This document shows, in pieces, positions 1 to 12,833 of a DNA stretch of 64,000 nucleotides. This DNA comes from Lunularia cruciata (taxonomy: Eukaryota > Streptophyta > Marchantiopsida > Lunulariales > Lunulariaceae): NCBI GenBank assembly GCA_948567375.1, contig OX419758.1:37153473-37217472 (forward strand), in the 5' to 3' direction. Each line of letters starts with the position of its first letter. Positions within the stretch are counted from its first letter, which is position 1. The translations under genes and the position numbers were made by a program. Under the pieces are notes generated by a model, which saw nothing but the letters and a program-made list of their open reading frames with translations, was not told the DNA's origin and searched no databases.

Positions 1-1422
1 ACAGTTACGATGTTCGACATCCACTTTTTTAGTGCTGAACGTTTAACATTTGGCGGAGGATTTTCATTATGTATCGAAGGAAAAAACTTCGATACATATT
101 GGAAGCAAAGGAATCGTCCATAGAAAGTTTATACGGTTAGTCCTTAAAAACCCCAAAAGCAAGACCCTATAATGTTCCGTTTATTAGGATAAACCTCCAA
201 GGATTATCCGATACAGTACCGGCAAACATCAGGAACTCCAATTGGATATGCTTCTGTAGCCGAGAGATGTTTTCCCATCCTTTGCCTCAACGACCTACAC
301 CTTTGCCGTCGCTTTACGAACAGTATATGACGCCATCCATCCGACACGGAAAGATTCGCGCAGTTTGAACTCATACCCCGCAATTTGCATCATCCAGCTG
401 TGGGATTAACGATTCATTCCATTTCACCTACCTGTAAGACTTTCTTACCTTTGACTGTAAGATCCCTCCCATCCGCTGGTGCTGCTCCACTACTGCTGTT
501 CAGGACTAGCTAAAAGATATCTAGGTTTCAGCAATCACACCAATTAGTTGATGTTCCCGTGAAAGCATTGTTCGGACATAGACTGCCTACACCCGTCCCG
601 TGCTGAAGTGTGCAGGTAAGATCTTATGGATCCTCCTCGCTGGGTTGAGTACGCGTGCTTCAAAGACAGGGCTCCGCTCGCTGTGTAAGAAGTACGCATA
701 ACTGTGTACCGGAGTCGGTCGACTTAGGCTTTACCCTGGTAGATCATAACAATCATCCTTGGCCATTTGCTATGTCTGATAATCAGTCGCGATTCTCACA
801 GCACAGCGTTTGTCACGTGGGAAAGGCTTTGTCTCATTTGCGGGTTGCCACTCGCGCCTAAATCTCGCCCTTGATGGTTCGGTTTCTTCTGCATTAATGG
901 TTCAGAGCACTTACAGACCGTGAAGCCGGTCAAAGATACCGACTGGGGAGGTCCTCACTGGTTGCTAGAGCATCCAAGCATCTTCTCGGCGGAACCAACC
1001 AACCAAGTAACTATTTGGTAAGTTAGGGGAACCGTTGGATGAGCCAGTAAGCAGGGCACGATCGATGCCAGTCAAACATGGACCGGCATTTCATTGGCTC
1101 CACGACGCTGGCCACATCCTCATGCATTTGACATTCTTCCTTTCCCAGTGTCGAGCTACTTACTCACTTCTTACTGTGGTGACTCTACCAGCTATAAACC
1201 CCCCCACATGATTGGTTCTGCAGCTTTACTCTCTTTCAGCATGGGGCTACTTTTGCACTGGCTCTTTTGAAGTTCTCATCGCATACTGATAGGAACAATC
1301 TTCTTCTGATTTATCTGTTGGGTTTCTCTGCCAGCATATATTCCTGTTCTTTTATTTTAAAGGGTGATTCATTTTCCACGTACACTTGAAGTACTTATCC
1401 TTATGTATATTTTCGAGCTTAT
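1..1422. other. Intergenic, no recognisable gene
   Basis: Mixed-composition DNA, less AT-rich than what follows. I find no open frame that resembles a known protein; the longest (655-861, 68 codons) has no recognisable motif. A TATAAA at about 1194 followed by a C-run is the only promoter-like string, with no gene downstream that I can support. It could be the UTR or flank of a gene lying to the left of the window. Confidence 0.4.
68..98. repeat. 12-bp perfect inverted repeat with 7-nt loop
   Basis: The arms at 68-79 (TATGTATCGAAG) and 87-98 (CTTCGATACATA) are exact reverse complements around the loop GAAAAAA. No gene is attached to it, so its role is unknown. Confidence 0.7.
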
Positions 1423-1510
1423 AGGCGATCGCGTAGAAAACACGAAGGACGTGAAGACCTGTACAAGGGTGAGACAAACGAGCTAAAATGAGGTTAAACC
1501 CCCAGGGGTG
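1423..1510 (+). repeat. SINE-like short repeat, copy 1
   Basis: It shares with three other places in the window the order GGCGA(T/C)CGCGTAG, GAAGGA(C/T)GTGAAGACC, GTACAAGG, then a weak version of the palindromic GGGGCTNNGCCCC block. It is a diverged or truncated member. The family's limits come from the copy at 13723-13856, which has a clear target duplication. Confidence 0.5.
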
Positions 1511-1666
1511 TTTTTTCTCTCTCAAGAGTATTGATATGAAAATCTACCCAATGAAAGACTACTTGTTTCAGAATGCTTGAACATGTTTGAGATTATTAGC
1601 TGAGGTTCACCGCGTGGATGTGCTAGAATTATTAAAAGTCTAACCAGTATCTTGCTAACGAAGAAA

Positions 1667-1740
1667 GGCGACCGTGTAGGATAACAAGAAGGATGTGAAG
1701 ACGGAACCCATCAAGCCGTACAAGGATACAAACATACGAG
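1667..1740 (+). repeat. SINE-like short repeat, copy 2 (5' part only)
   Basis: Starts GGCGACCGTGTAGG and continues AAGAAGGATGTGAAGAC, CATCAAGCCGTACAAGG, matching the head of the 134-bp insertion at 13723-13856. The 3' half with the GGGGC-GCCCC palindrome is missing, so this copy is truncated. Confidence 0.5.
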
Positions 1741-2050
1741 GGATATATTTAAGAGCTAAGCAGCTATATATATTTATAATCTGGAGCATCTGCTACCGCT
1801 CAACGAGTTGATAGAATATTTTGGACTAATAATGTCCTTCGTTTGTTGTTGAGAAGTTCCAGGTGTCCAGGTTATTATGATACCTGCATGCATGATTCGT
1901 ATAATGTTTCTAAAAAAGTTATGCATGGAGCCATAATGTCAGAGGAATAGTGTGCTAAACTCTTTCCAGGCATGATTAATTTTTCGTATTTAAATTGGAT
2001 GAGGATCATGTGACAAAAGACACTGACTTTTATATTTTATCTCCGATATC

Positions 2051-2198
2051 TTAGGTGCGGTAGGGCAAATTTTTCATAGATTCTATTGGGGCTTAGCCCC
2101 ATGTTACTTTTTCTTTTCTCTCCCTTGGACGGCTCGATGGGGTCTTCCCATCCTTCGTTTTTTCCTACGCGGTCGCCCTTTTTTTCTACTTTTATCAT
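2051..2198 (-). repeat. SINE-like short repeat, near full-length copy 3, reversed
   Basis: Read on the minus strand, this stretch matches 13723-13856 along almost its whole length: an A-rich start, GGCGACCGCGTAGG, CGAAGGATGGGAAGACC, CATCGAGCCGTCCAAGG, an A-rich spacer, GGGGCTAAGCCCC, and the end CGCACCTAA. I see no clean target duplication around this copy. A 61-codon open frame from 2086 lies wholly inside it and is not a gene. Confidence 0.6.
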
Positions 2199-5100
2199 GC
2201 ACCTGTTACTTTATCCCGCTGTGACTGTGCACTATGCTTACCTCCATTATTACGTTGGCTGCGTACGGTAACGAAGACATCTTCCGATAAGTGTACCTCA
2301 TCCCATTAGTTTGAGAAATAAAATAAGATTGGGAACGACTCATCTCTTGTTATATGCTATATGACTTGTTATCAAGATCATAGACAACACGGCTCCGATA
2401 TGGTATTACCAAATTATTAAGTGATTATAAATTATTATTTTCGGATGGTTAAATTTTTCTATGTGGTGTATAAAAAGATGATCTACGACATGGTATTTTT
2501 TCTCTATTTTTATGCATTTTTATAGTTCTGTGTAAGTCATTTTATATAACTTTTTGAATATTTTGCTAGTTATTTGTGTGAGATTGTTCACCTGCGATTG
2601 CTTGTGGTCTTTGTGTGATGATCAATAAATTCTATAGAAAATGACTTTCTTCCCATAGCATTTCTGGAGTAGAATTGAAATCCCTAACACGAACAAGGTC
2701 ATTGGCGTGCATGAAATGGCATACAAAATGAGAATGCGAAAACTTTACCAAGCCTAACAAGAAATATCAAAGGGGCTAAATGAAGTTAAATCTCTCTAAC
2801 TTGGCACTAAATAATCCAATGGATATTTTAATCCAGTGGAATATAATTTAGCATGATTGTCTCAATGTGGATTATTTCATTCCGTGCTTATTTATGAAAC
2901 AATAGATACTTGATCTCAAAGGTTCTCCATTGAGCATCCGATACTTATTCTCTGAAGTAAATTATATTCCTTGTCTACTATAGTAAAATCCAATATGATT
3001 GCTGACAAACATGTTTAATTCCATGATGATGACTCTCTATCATCTAAGGCAAGAGGAATCTTGCTATATACCTCTATATTTTACTTGAAGTACAAATAAT
3101 GACCTTACTATATAATATACATTTTTTTATTTTAATTTCAAAGACTTTAGCTTGTATATCTTCATTCACTACATATCCATAGACAACGACTCATTTCAAG
3201 ACTAAATCCCGTGGTTTATATCAAGGATTTGTAACCACTCTCACCTGGTTATTTTTAATCATATCAATGTTACTCTAACTCATATGACTGCAAGAGTCCA
3301 TGACAAATTCGCAAAAAAGATCCTCATAATGCTCAACCGTAACCAAGCAAAGTATAGAAAGTGAAATTCATTGGTAATGTCTTTCAAGTAAAAGGGAGTT
3401 GGGTATAGAATATTTTCAGGGAAATATCCATTGTCTGATATGAAGAATGTGATTTATTTTTTTGAATGAATATTACTTGAGATATTGTGCTCAAAGAAGG
3501 TGTGCCTTTGCAAAATCTCTCACCACAGTGAGTTCGTAAAAGTGGACCCATGACCTTTCTATATGTCACCTCATGCCTCTTCACACTAAAGTTGATTACG
3601 CTTTTTTAATTGCTTAACTATTCGATCAAACACATACGTACAGCAAATAAAACTGAAGATATGCTTAATTTGTGTGTTTGATCGGAAATGAGTAACCGTC
3701 AACGGGAAACCATCAACGGGGAAAGCAATCAAATGCCATGATTGAGGAAAGTGTATAAAGTAATATCTGATTTTCTAATAAAATAATAGTTTATTTGCGA
3801 GAAGCTAAATTTGCTATTTATGAGCAATTGGTGGACTTCACATCTGATTAGACTATCACACTCTTAATATATGGCAAAGGTAATGTTTTAGCAGTCAACG
3901 GCTGAGTAGATGATCAAAGAGAAGTAATGCTGGTCTTTCTTTCTACAAGGTATATTTGTTTGTGCAAAAATTAAAGAATGTATTATGGTATAATTCATGC
4001 AGGATAATTATATTGTATGTACTTTGAATATACTAAACGGATGGCGGATGCTCTTGTATCCATCAGCCTTTCTCTTTTCTCTCCTGAAAGTGTTGCTCTT
4101 TGAAAAATATATGTAATTTATACCAAAACTCACCGATAAACCAAAAATTAAAAGGAGAAGAAAAGGAAAAATATGATAACTAACAATAGCATATCAAGTT
4201 TATTTAGAACTAGTATCTGTCTCCCATGTATAAACATTACTAAAATGCGACTTTTATACTCCGCTTCAATGAATTATTTTCTATGTACTATTAAAGCTAT
4301 GAAGTTACCGAATGTTAATCCCTCTTTTAAATTCAAATTTCTCATATGTATAACGAAAAAATAAATTATAGCACTTAGTTTAGAGGATTGCATATTTCAT
4401 TGTTCAATAATTAAATGATAAACCTTGTAGGTGCATGGCTTTTTCCTATTTGATATCCTTGTTTCCACTTTGATATTATGTTGTCTTTGAAGCTCATGTG
4501 AGAAGAGATATCTACAAATTTGAAGGATTAAGAATTCCAAATTCTGAACAAAATTAGAAAGGAAATTACTGATTTAGTGAAAAAAATTTACAAATTTTTC
4601 TGGCCTGTCAAGACCTTTCGTGTATATTTATTGGCATCATAAAATACTTAATTGTATAAATAAAAAAAGGTATTCATTTACTTTATCCAAGAAGAGATGG
4701 TTATAACATCATGCATAATGCAGACTGTAGATTATAATATATATTATCTATCTATTCCATTTGCTCTCATATCAAGGCAAAATGACGAAAAGAGAAGAGA
4801 GGTTTTATACGATAGTATTGTACATTATATATTTTCAAGTATTTAATATTGTTGAAGCTCTTTTGAATGAATTTTGTAACTTGAAAATAATTCTAATTGA
4901 TCAAAATAATTATTTTTCTTAATAATTTTTGGATAATATTGATATTTACATGAAAATAGTAATACTTGATAACTAAAAAAGACACAAAGTTATATCATAT
5001 ATAATAGTACATCACCATAGATCTATGAAGATTGATAATATAACTTGCTAAGTTGCAGGCTTTTCGAAACGGAGAAAAGAAACATTTTGCATGATTACCA

Positions 5101-6534
5101 CATAAGTTCAAGAGTTGATTTTGTTGATTGAGATCATAGTAACAAACATAGAATTCTTTTAGACTATATCCTCAAATAAAGATACAAATGTGTTGGATGA
5201 AAGTATGCAAACTTGAACAAGTATTGCTGAGATTGAGAGCACATCTAAAGAGCCGCGAGAAGATGGATGGAAGTTATCATTTATATGAAAATTGGATACT
5301 TGACTATGTACCTTTTGGCTTTAAGGGCTGGATGCGCTGCCAAGCTATCTTACTTCCCTTTGTCCCCTACTACAAGGGGACGGGGGATATGGACGGAGAT
5401 GTTCCTGGGAATGGGATGGGGATTTTGGATGGAGTTATTGGAGACGAAGACAATTGGCAATATCATTTAAGGAGATGGAGACAACGGATGGAATTGTTTT
5501 GGGGACAAAACAAAGTGTGAGGCAACGATATATGTTCAAGAGGGTCCTTTTTGCCTTCTGCAGCATGAACTGGGCTAATGCTGATTAATAAATATACAAT
5601 GTAATTTTAAAAGCATTTACTTTTTAGTTACTCGTTTTTTAATCACTGGTACGTTTTACTAGAAGTGAAAACTATTGAGACTCTCACTAGAAATTCAGCT
5701 TGAAGGATTTATTGGAACCAATTTAATTATCTCTATCCATCTTGCTCTCAAGATGAATATTACCGAAGTTCAAGATAAAAATTCATAAGCACAAAACTAA
5801 TTTATATTAATGCAAGTACTCTCGAGCAAGTATATATAACTGATTATCAAGGGTTCACTGATTATCAACAGTTCACCTAATACTTAATAACGGTGAACGA
5901 TGTAAGAAAAGAGGGTATTTACAATCGAAGGTCCAAACAAATTATAAATGAATATTCGCCTTTGGGACGGGTTCCCGAGTTTTACAAGATGAAAGAATTT
6001 TCAGTTTCTAAGACAAGGAAAAACTGAAGGGATAATTATAGAAGGAGTACTAATATATACACACGAGATAGATTGTTAAACTAAATTTCTTCGAAAGCAG
6101 GCGACTAGGGAGGAGGTGCTTGGGCCAGGACGCTGCCGCAGTGGATATCCTTGGCCTTCTAGGACGCTTACATACGTTCACGGCGCGCTTCTTGGGCCAA
6201 ATCCCAACTTCATTTCTCTGTTTTACTGTATTGTGGTTACTACGCCTGATCAACTTGATGATATTGCCCCAAGGCCTTGATCTTGATGTCTTGATCGGCT
6301 AACACGATCCAGAAAAGATATATGGATGAATGTCCTTTTAGGAGAATGATGAAGAATACACCTAATCGACACAAGGGCCAAAAGTGTTTCCCGTAGGTGG
6401 ACGTGGACGTACTGAACCAAAAAATTCTCTAAATTTAATTCGGGACGTACATGTGTTTGACTTACTTTCTCAATGTGTTGTTGAAATCACTTCTGTTGTC
6501 CATATGTCTCTATTTCTCTTTACTTTAAATGTAA
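2199..6534. other. AT-rich intergenic DNA
   Basis: Over 4 kb of AT-rich sequence without a recognisable coding exon, RNA gene or transposon end. The longest open frame (5188-5520, 110 codons, rich in G/M/D/W) lies in a purine-rich patch of repeated GGGGAT/GGAGA strings; I do not recognise its product and would not call it a gene. The stretch may hold very old repeat remnants that cannot be identified by eye. Confidence 0.4.
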
Positions 6535-6536
6535 CG

Positions 6537-6593
6537 TTTTAAATAAATAAATAAATAAATAAATAATAAGAAAGAAAGAAAAAAAAGAAAGAG
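6537..6593. repeat. AAAT/AAAG microsatellite
   Basis: Tandem AAAT units run into AAAG-like units. A second short AAAT tract lies at about 6800-6828. Confidence 0.85.
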
Positions 6594-6850
6594 GGTGTGA
6601 AGTAAAAACTAATTATATGATCATCCATTTTGGGCCAGAACTCTATAACTTCTTCCACATAGTGACTAAACTGTAAGCAAGCACAATCACACCATAGTTT
6701 GTAGAGATACTCCTCTGATATCTATATGAAAAGAACAAGAAGATAGTAATGGTCGTCTGACCACATGGCTTGACTTAACCGTCATTTTTGGATGATGAGT
6801 TAAATAAATAAATAAACAAATAAATAAAAGATTCACTTTTCTTTACTTGG

Positions 6851-7325
6851 TCAAGTATATTCCACCCTTGCAATTAAAAAAAAAACTTCAACTGTAAGGG
6901 TAACATGTTTGGAGCCTTGCCTCAAACCCCTTACACCCGTAGTAAGTAGAGAACGAACAACCTTGAATTCAATTCTGGTATTCGTTCGTGATCTAGTTTC
7001 TAGTTTCCATGCCAAGGGAAAAAACAAACTTCCCGGTGAGAGGTCATTGAAAATGGCCACCAACTAATTCTTGAGGGACAACACGACCCTCCACCACCAC
7101 GTCAGCGACGAAATGCCGCTCCACGTCGTCCCACCTCTGCCAGGTCAAGGCACAGATATAGACAGCGTGGTGGTCAGAACTTCTTTCTCGACAGGCCTCC
7201 GTTGCCGTGTTGAGAAGATTGAATTGCTCAACTTGGTTGTAATCAGGTGGGCCTCAAACTGCTATGAATGTTCCCAATAACCCTCACATGGACCGCGGTT
7301 AAAATCTGCCGTGAAGGATACATTC
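6851..7325 (+). promoter_or_regulatory. Probable promoter and leader of the RH22-like gene
   Basis: This is the last stretch upstream of the helicase start codon and becomes more GC-rich from about 7070, as is common for a plant 5' leader. It has open frames on both strands but none with a recognisable product. I do not see a convincing TATA box, so the transcription start cannot be placed from sequence alone. Confidence 0.3.
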
Positions 7326-10300
7326 ATGGCAATGTCGCTGCAGGCTCGTAGACTTGTCTTGCTCAATTTACACAAAGTGACAATGTTAAGGACTGAATTT
7401 TCAGCGTCAGAGATTTTGGATATAAGAACGAAGGTTATTCAGTATCATAGTGCGGCGCAAAAGCTTTGTTTGACAGGAAATTCTTCATATGAGAGGAGAT
7501 TGTTTGGTTTGTCAGCTGTTAGATGTAGTACTACCAGTTGTCGAATCGCTTCAATTGGCGTAAGCACTAGAAATTCGGAGAAAAAATGGAGAGGTGCGAA
7601 AGTCGTTGAAACCACCGCAGTCTCTCCCATTCCTCATGGGAACCGTAATGAGGACTTTTTGGCAGATGAGAATGTCAGCTGGCAATCTTTGAAGTTGTCT
7701 CCGGAACTATGCGAAGCTTTGATGCGGACTAAGTTTATGCGACCATCTCTCGTACAGGTACGATATTTTAGCCGTAATCTGGCACAGCCTGTTCTAAAAG
7801 TCCCTCTGAATTGAGAAGTTTTAAGGTTTTGAGTTTGAGAGGAGAAAATTCCGAGCCGCGAGTATCTTTTTTTTCCCCCTTTTTTCTCTTGAATAAAGTA
7901 TATAATGCACAAGAGAGGACGAGAAACGTAAACATCACCCATGATTCCTAAGTCTGTGATGTCAGATGGTAGTATATCTACTCTCTCCCATCAGAGGCGT
8001 AGAAATTGAAATTGAAACACCACTGCATCTAAACATACAGTCACAAGCTGTGGAAGGAGAAGGAGTGGGCAGTGATACCACTACAGGGAGGAGCTGACTT
8101 TAAACTTTCTGAAAGGTAATGTTATCTTAACAGTGAATTGCTCGTTTGCAGGCTTCTAGTATCCCTACCATCTTAAGCGGCCGAGACGTTATTGTGGCTG
8201 CGGAGACTGGAAGCGGAAAAACACATGCATATCTAGCACCCATCTTCCATCTGATGTTAAGGAAGCGCAAAGAGTATGACGAGGCGCAAGCAAAAGATGA
8301 GGAGCGCAGAATCCCTCGCGGTTTTGCATTAATTTTGTGTCCCAATGCAACTTTGTGTCAACAAGTTGTTGACATGGCAAACATGCTTCAAAGTGATCAA
8401 GGAGTAGCTATGCTAGATGCAGTTGCCATCTGTGGGGGACAGGTAATTGAGTTTGGCGTTACAGGTTAATCTTTCAAATATTTGAACTTATTCTGCTTTT
8501 GAATTCTCTGAAGGTTGGACTAAATTCCCTTTTTTCTGATCCCTTCACTTAGACCCTATCATACTCTTGACAGGGTTGGCCAATTAAGCCACCGGACATT
8601 GTAATCGCCACTCCTGCTGCTGTGTTGAATCATCTCTTTGCCTATGACCCAAGGAGGCGTCGGCGCAAAGCTTTCATCCGTGATGCATGCTGTGTGGTAT
8701 GTGTTGAAATCTTACTTCCTCACCTTCTTTGTTGTGTTTTTTTGAGTGTCACAACCGGGAGCCACCGACTTTGAATCATGCTACATGTATATGACAGTCA
8801 TGAGTGTTCCATTCTGCAAAACAAGCGTTACATGGTTCTCTTTCTTGGCCCTGGTTGTATTGTATCTGATAAGAAGGGCAGGTTTTTGATGAGGCAGATA
8901 TGCTCTTGAGTGGAGGCTTTGCACGAGATTTGGATCATCTGATACAACTGTTGAGGTTAGAGGAAAGACAAGTGGCAAAATTATGGCAATTTGGGCCCTT
9001 AAAACCTGAACGGGGCACTGAGCCTTGGACCGACTTTAAGGCACTACCGGACGCTGTTGATGACGAAGATTTCTCCGGAGGTGAGGAGGAGAATTTAGAG
9101 AATGAGGACGAAGAATCAATTTCTGCTGTCGACGAGCCAGAAGTTGGTTCAGCAAGTTCTGAGATGGGAGATCAGGAAGGAAGTGTAATCAGTAGGAGCT
9201 ATTGGCAAAGCAAAAAGCTATTCAAGAGAAGTAAACAGTACATATTTGTGGCTGCTACGCTTCCAGAAAATGGGAAGAGAACACCCGGTGCGCTTCTTAA
9301 GCGGATGTTCCCTGAAGCTCAGTGGGTAAATGGGAGCTTTTTGCACTGCCATAGTCCAAGGTTATTACCCTTCCACCCTGAATCCTGCAGTGGTCTCAGT
9401 TTGAAGTAATACATCTGGAAGCGTCCCTTTAATTGTTTTAAGTATTCGTATTTCTATCTGATCGAAGAAACAGAGTAAGCTAATGTTTAGGTTTTCAAAT
9501 ATTCTTCTGAGTATGGTCATTGGACGCTGAACTTGTGATTAGCAACTGAAGTGAATGTCATGAATCATCAACAGGATACAGCATAAGTGGATGGAAGTCT
9601 CGGATGAAACGAGAATCAAGGCTTTACTAGGGGCTGTTTCGGAAGGGGGAAAGAGTGGAGGGGAAGGTGGTGCAATCATGAGGACAATGGTTTTTGCCAA
9701 CAGTGTAGATGCCGTGAACGCAATTTCTAGAATATTCACTAAAGCTGAAATACCCTCTTTTTCCTACCACCGAGACATTCCGATGGAGGAGCGCATAGAG
9801 ATTCTCAGACGTTTCCAACATGAGGGTGGCTTGTTGCTTTGTACCGATGCAGCGGCGCGTGGCATAGATGTACCCAACATTGGCCACGTTGTCCAGGTAA
9901 ACTTTCTTTTATGCCCAAGCTTGCTGCACCGTGGAAACCATGACAACAACACAAGGCACCGTACACACCTTCTATGTTTGGAGTTCATGAAGCACGTTGG
10001 TTCGGTTTCGTCATGTCGATCCTGTTTCACAATTATTCGTTCAGTTTCTCATACCATGTTAATCATGCCAACACGTATTTGTGTAGCAAGAGGCATTACA
10101 ATAGTCTCGTATTTGAATTTAACAGATAAAAGCTCAACAAATTTGGTGTTCTTCGTGCATTTTAATGTGTAAAGTTTACTTTAGGAAGAACACATCTGTC
10201 GCTTGATACCGGGTATCTAGGATTTGGTCCACTTCTCTAAATGGTCTGCTTCTCCAAAATATTGACGATCTTTCTTTGTATGCGTAACGCTTGTTGCTCA

Positions 10301-10852
10301 TTCTAGGCTGAGTTCGCTTCATCAGTAGTAGACTTTCTACACAGGGTTGGCCGAACTGGAAGGGCAGGGCAATCAGGGATGGTTACAAATCTTTTTACTG
10401 AAGCTAATCGTCCTCTCGTGGAAGCTGTTCAAAATGCACTAACCAACAAGCAATCTGTGGTACGTGAACGTATTAGATAGCAGAGAGGCGTGCTGTCATT
10501 TCCAAGTATGGTGTTGGTTCCTCTTTTTGAAGAATTTATCCTCATTGTACTGCGTGGTGTGCGATAGGATGGAGCCTTCAGTCGTAAAAGGAGTTTCAGA
10601 AATAAACTCAAGAAGTATGGAAAGGAACGGCGAGGTAAGGATGCATTCTTTCACCACTAATGTATCTTAGGACACATTAGTGGTGAGCGTCGCTGTATGT
10701 GTGAGTATGAAGAACACTGGAGTCTCGTTTGCTGCAGTGGGAAGAATCAAAGGGATTTCCTGCACGTTGTATATCGCAGCTGTTCACGTGTGTTTTCTAT
10801 GGATTGTTTCTGCTCAACAGGGACGCCGCGTGAAGCCACTCAAAGCAAGTAA
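7326..10852 (+). CDS. RH22: DEAD-box ATP-dependent RNA helicase, chloroplast RH22 type, 8 exons
   Basis: ATP-dependent RNA helicase. Arabidopsis RH22 is needed for assembly of the plastid 50S ribosomal subunit. Exons: 7326-7757, 8152-8442, 8574-8696, 8882-9360, 9575-9896, 10307-10459, 10568-10634, 10821-10852. All introns are GT-AG and phases are consistent, giving 632 residues (Arabidopsis RH22 is somewhat shorter). In order: a basic, S/T-containing N terminus that fits a transit peptide; Q-motif glutamine near residue 144; Walker A AETGSGKT (161-168); a diverged motif Ia (CPNATLC); GGQGWP before IATPAA; DEAD (285-288); an acidic insertion at about 340-384; AAT (406-408) in place of SAT; VFANS (481-485); TDAAARGIDVP; HRVGRTGR (561-568). 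FDEADMLL, the absent PTREL and the GGQGWP block point to RH22 over other plant DEAD-box subfamilies. ATG 7326 is chosen because the upstream in-frame GTG is not a plant start; ATG 7332 is an alternative. The last exon encodes 11 residues and is the least certain part. Confidence 0.88.
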
Positions 10853-12479
10853 GGTCAAAGTTACTTGCAAGGTACATCGAGCGTTGGCTTTTGCAAGTTA
10901 AAACGACGTGATCGTGCGTGGGATCTCTCCGAAGCAGCAAAAGAAGCATAGAGGAATCAGTGCCACTCCCGACATAATCTTCCGTCTGTGGTTAACATCT
11001 TCTCCTTAACAAGCTACAATTTTATCTTTTTGCACTATACTTACTGACGTGGTACAGAAGGTCTGCACAAGATCGTTCTGCTCACACAGTTAACAGCTCA
11101 TTCATCCATACGGTTTGACCAACGATCAACTTGGAACAGTTTCGAGTCTAATGATTGCATCTACATTATGGACGGGTAAACTCAAGTATCGCAAGCAGCT
11201 ATTAGGTTCACTAAGATTTCCAGAAGGCAAAGCACCAACATTGCGTCTGAAGATCTGGACGGTCATACCCGCTCCCTGTTTGAGCTTTTACTTCGTACGT
11301 GAGGAGCTGGTTGTATCTTAATCTCGAGTGTCAGGATAGGATAGAGAAATACAGGTAAGTGTATGTTGCCATCAGGTGGCAATCATAATGAGTGAGCCAA
11401 AATCTTTAACTCGACGATGTTGTAGAAAGGGATCCACTGGAGGTTGCCCCCAGTATTTCATAACTCTGAGTACCATTTTCTTTTAATCTAAACTCAAATC
11501 TATTGATGTCGTTTGGTATTTATGTTGCTCGGTCTCACAACATTGACAACGTCTCACAAACTTGACGCTCAAGTTTCACTATCATTTTCTTCTGTAGGTT
11601 TATTATGTAGGCTTTCCTTCCAGAAACTTTTTGCATCTCACTTGAAGTGTGTAGATCTTACATAGAGTTTCGTGCAAGAATAAATTAACATGGCTACGAT
11701 TGTTATCAGGAAACCCATACAGATTCAAATCAAACTCATCTGAATGTAGGCAGGAGACTTGAAAACCTGACCAATGTAGACTAAGTCTCAAAAAAAAACA
11801 TTGTATATACTGACGCATAGTTCATTTTTACATCAAATTAATACTCCGCTTATTCAAAGTAGGAAGGGGGAAACATAGAAGTAGAACAATTTTTCCTTCC
11901 ACCCGTAAGTTTTCTAGAAACCTCTCATTAGATTATTTAACCTTATTGTGAAGTTTCCATGTTATCGGATGCGCACGAGGATTGCATGAAATAATCGTAC
12001 TCTGTGAAAAAATGTTCACAATGAAATGGTTCGTTAGAAGTCCGAATATTACTTTTTAGTTAGTATTTACATAGTGTGGTAGCGTTTCCTGTGCAAACAA
12101 AACCACACAAAAATTATATACCCCGCAGTAAAGAGAAAAAGAATACAAAGCACTATGGAGTGCTAGAGGAAACTGAGCACGAAGCCCACTGAAACTTAGG
12201 GTTCACAAACTCATGCCAAATCTAGACCCCAAGCCAACCAATGGGGAGTCTTAAAGCAAACAGTTGAAAAGCAACAAGAAAACTACAGTTGGACAGTGTG
12301 ATAAAAGTCCCCTAATGATATATATGGTAAGTAAGGAGGGTCCTAGACACGATGTGCACTCTTATTGTTGCTGCTAGTCTATAAAGACTCCAGGCTTGAG
12401 AGTGTTGTATTGTGATTGAGACTCTCTGCAAAAAGTATGAGGTGAACATGGCTTTGGAAACAACAAAAGCCCCTCTCCT
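10853..12479. other. 3' flank of the helicase gene; no gene seen
   Basis: The first few hundred bases probably include the helicase 3' UTR. Beyond that I see no coding similarity. The last ~350 bp could already be the 3' non-coding end of the minus-strand LINE-like element described next, but its end is not marked by a poly(A) tract or a target duplication that I can recognise. Confidence 0.35.
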
Positions 12480-12491
12480 CTATGAAAAACC

Positions 12492-12833
12492 TCATGCTAT
12501 TTCCTTTAGCAATCCATCAAAATGGTGATGAAAATGCTCAAAAATCTTCACCGCTAAAGGAACAAAGGTATTAGAGTTGAGATGTGGTGCATAATGATCT
12601 TCCTTTCCTCGAGCTGTGTTGGTTGATGTTGCTCCTGCCAAAATTCCTACTTGTGCTAGAGTCTTTGCTTGGGGGCTTTGCAACCACCATATCATACAAA
12701 GTATGTTGACAATTAATGAATGTATGATGTTAGCTCTCACTCGACGTGGAGGTCTCTTGGTAAGTCCAACCACTGCTTGATCTGTATTTGGCATTGTGTA
12801 GATCGGAGGAGTTGAGCTATTATATGGCATCAT
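12492..12833 (-). pseudogene. C-terminal remnant of LINE-like ORF
   Basis: A 113-codon open frame read on the minus strand. KRPPRRVRANI near the start resembles a conserved block I associate with the C-terminal region of this plant reverse-transcriptase family. The rest of the frame is partly shifted. It belongs to the element around it and is not a separate gene. Confidence 0.4.

Noticed and set aside
655-861. 68-codon open frame near the left edge
   Set aside because: No motif, no splice context and no similarity that I recognise.
5188-5520. 110-codon plus-strand open frame
   Set aside because: No recognisable domain. The sequence is a purine-rich patch with GGGGAT/GGAGA repeats, which produces open frames by composition, and there are no convincing neighbouring exons.
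7071-7280. Open frame upstream of the helicase as an extra exon or uORF
   Set aside because: Its product has no RH22 similarity and no splice site joins it in frame to 7326. More likely leader sequence.
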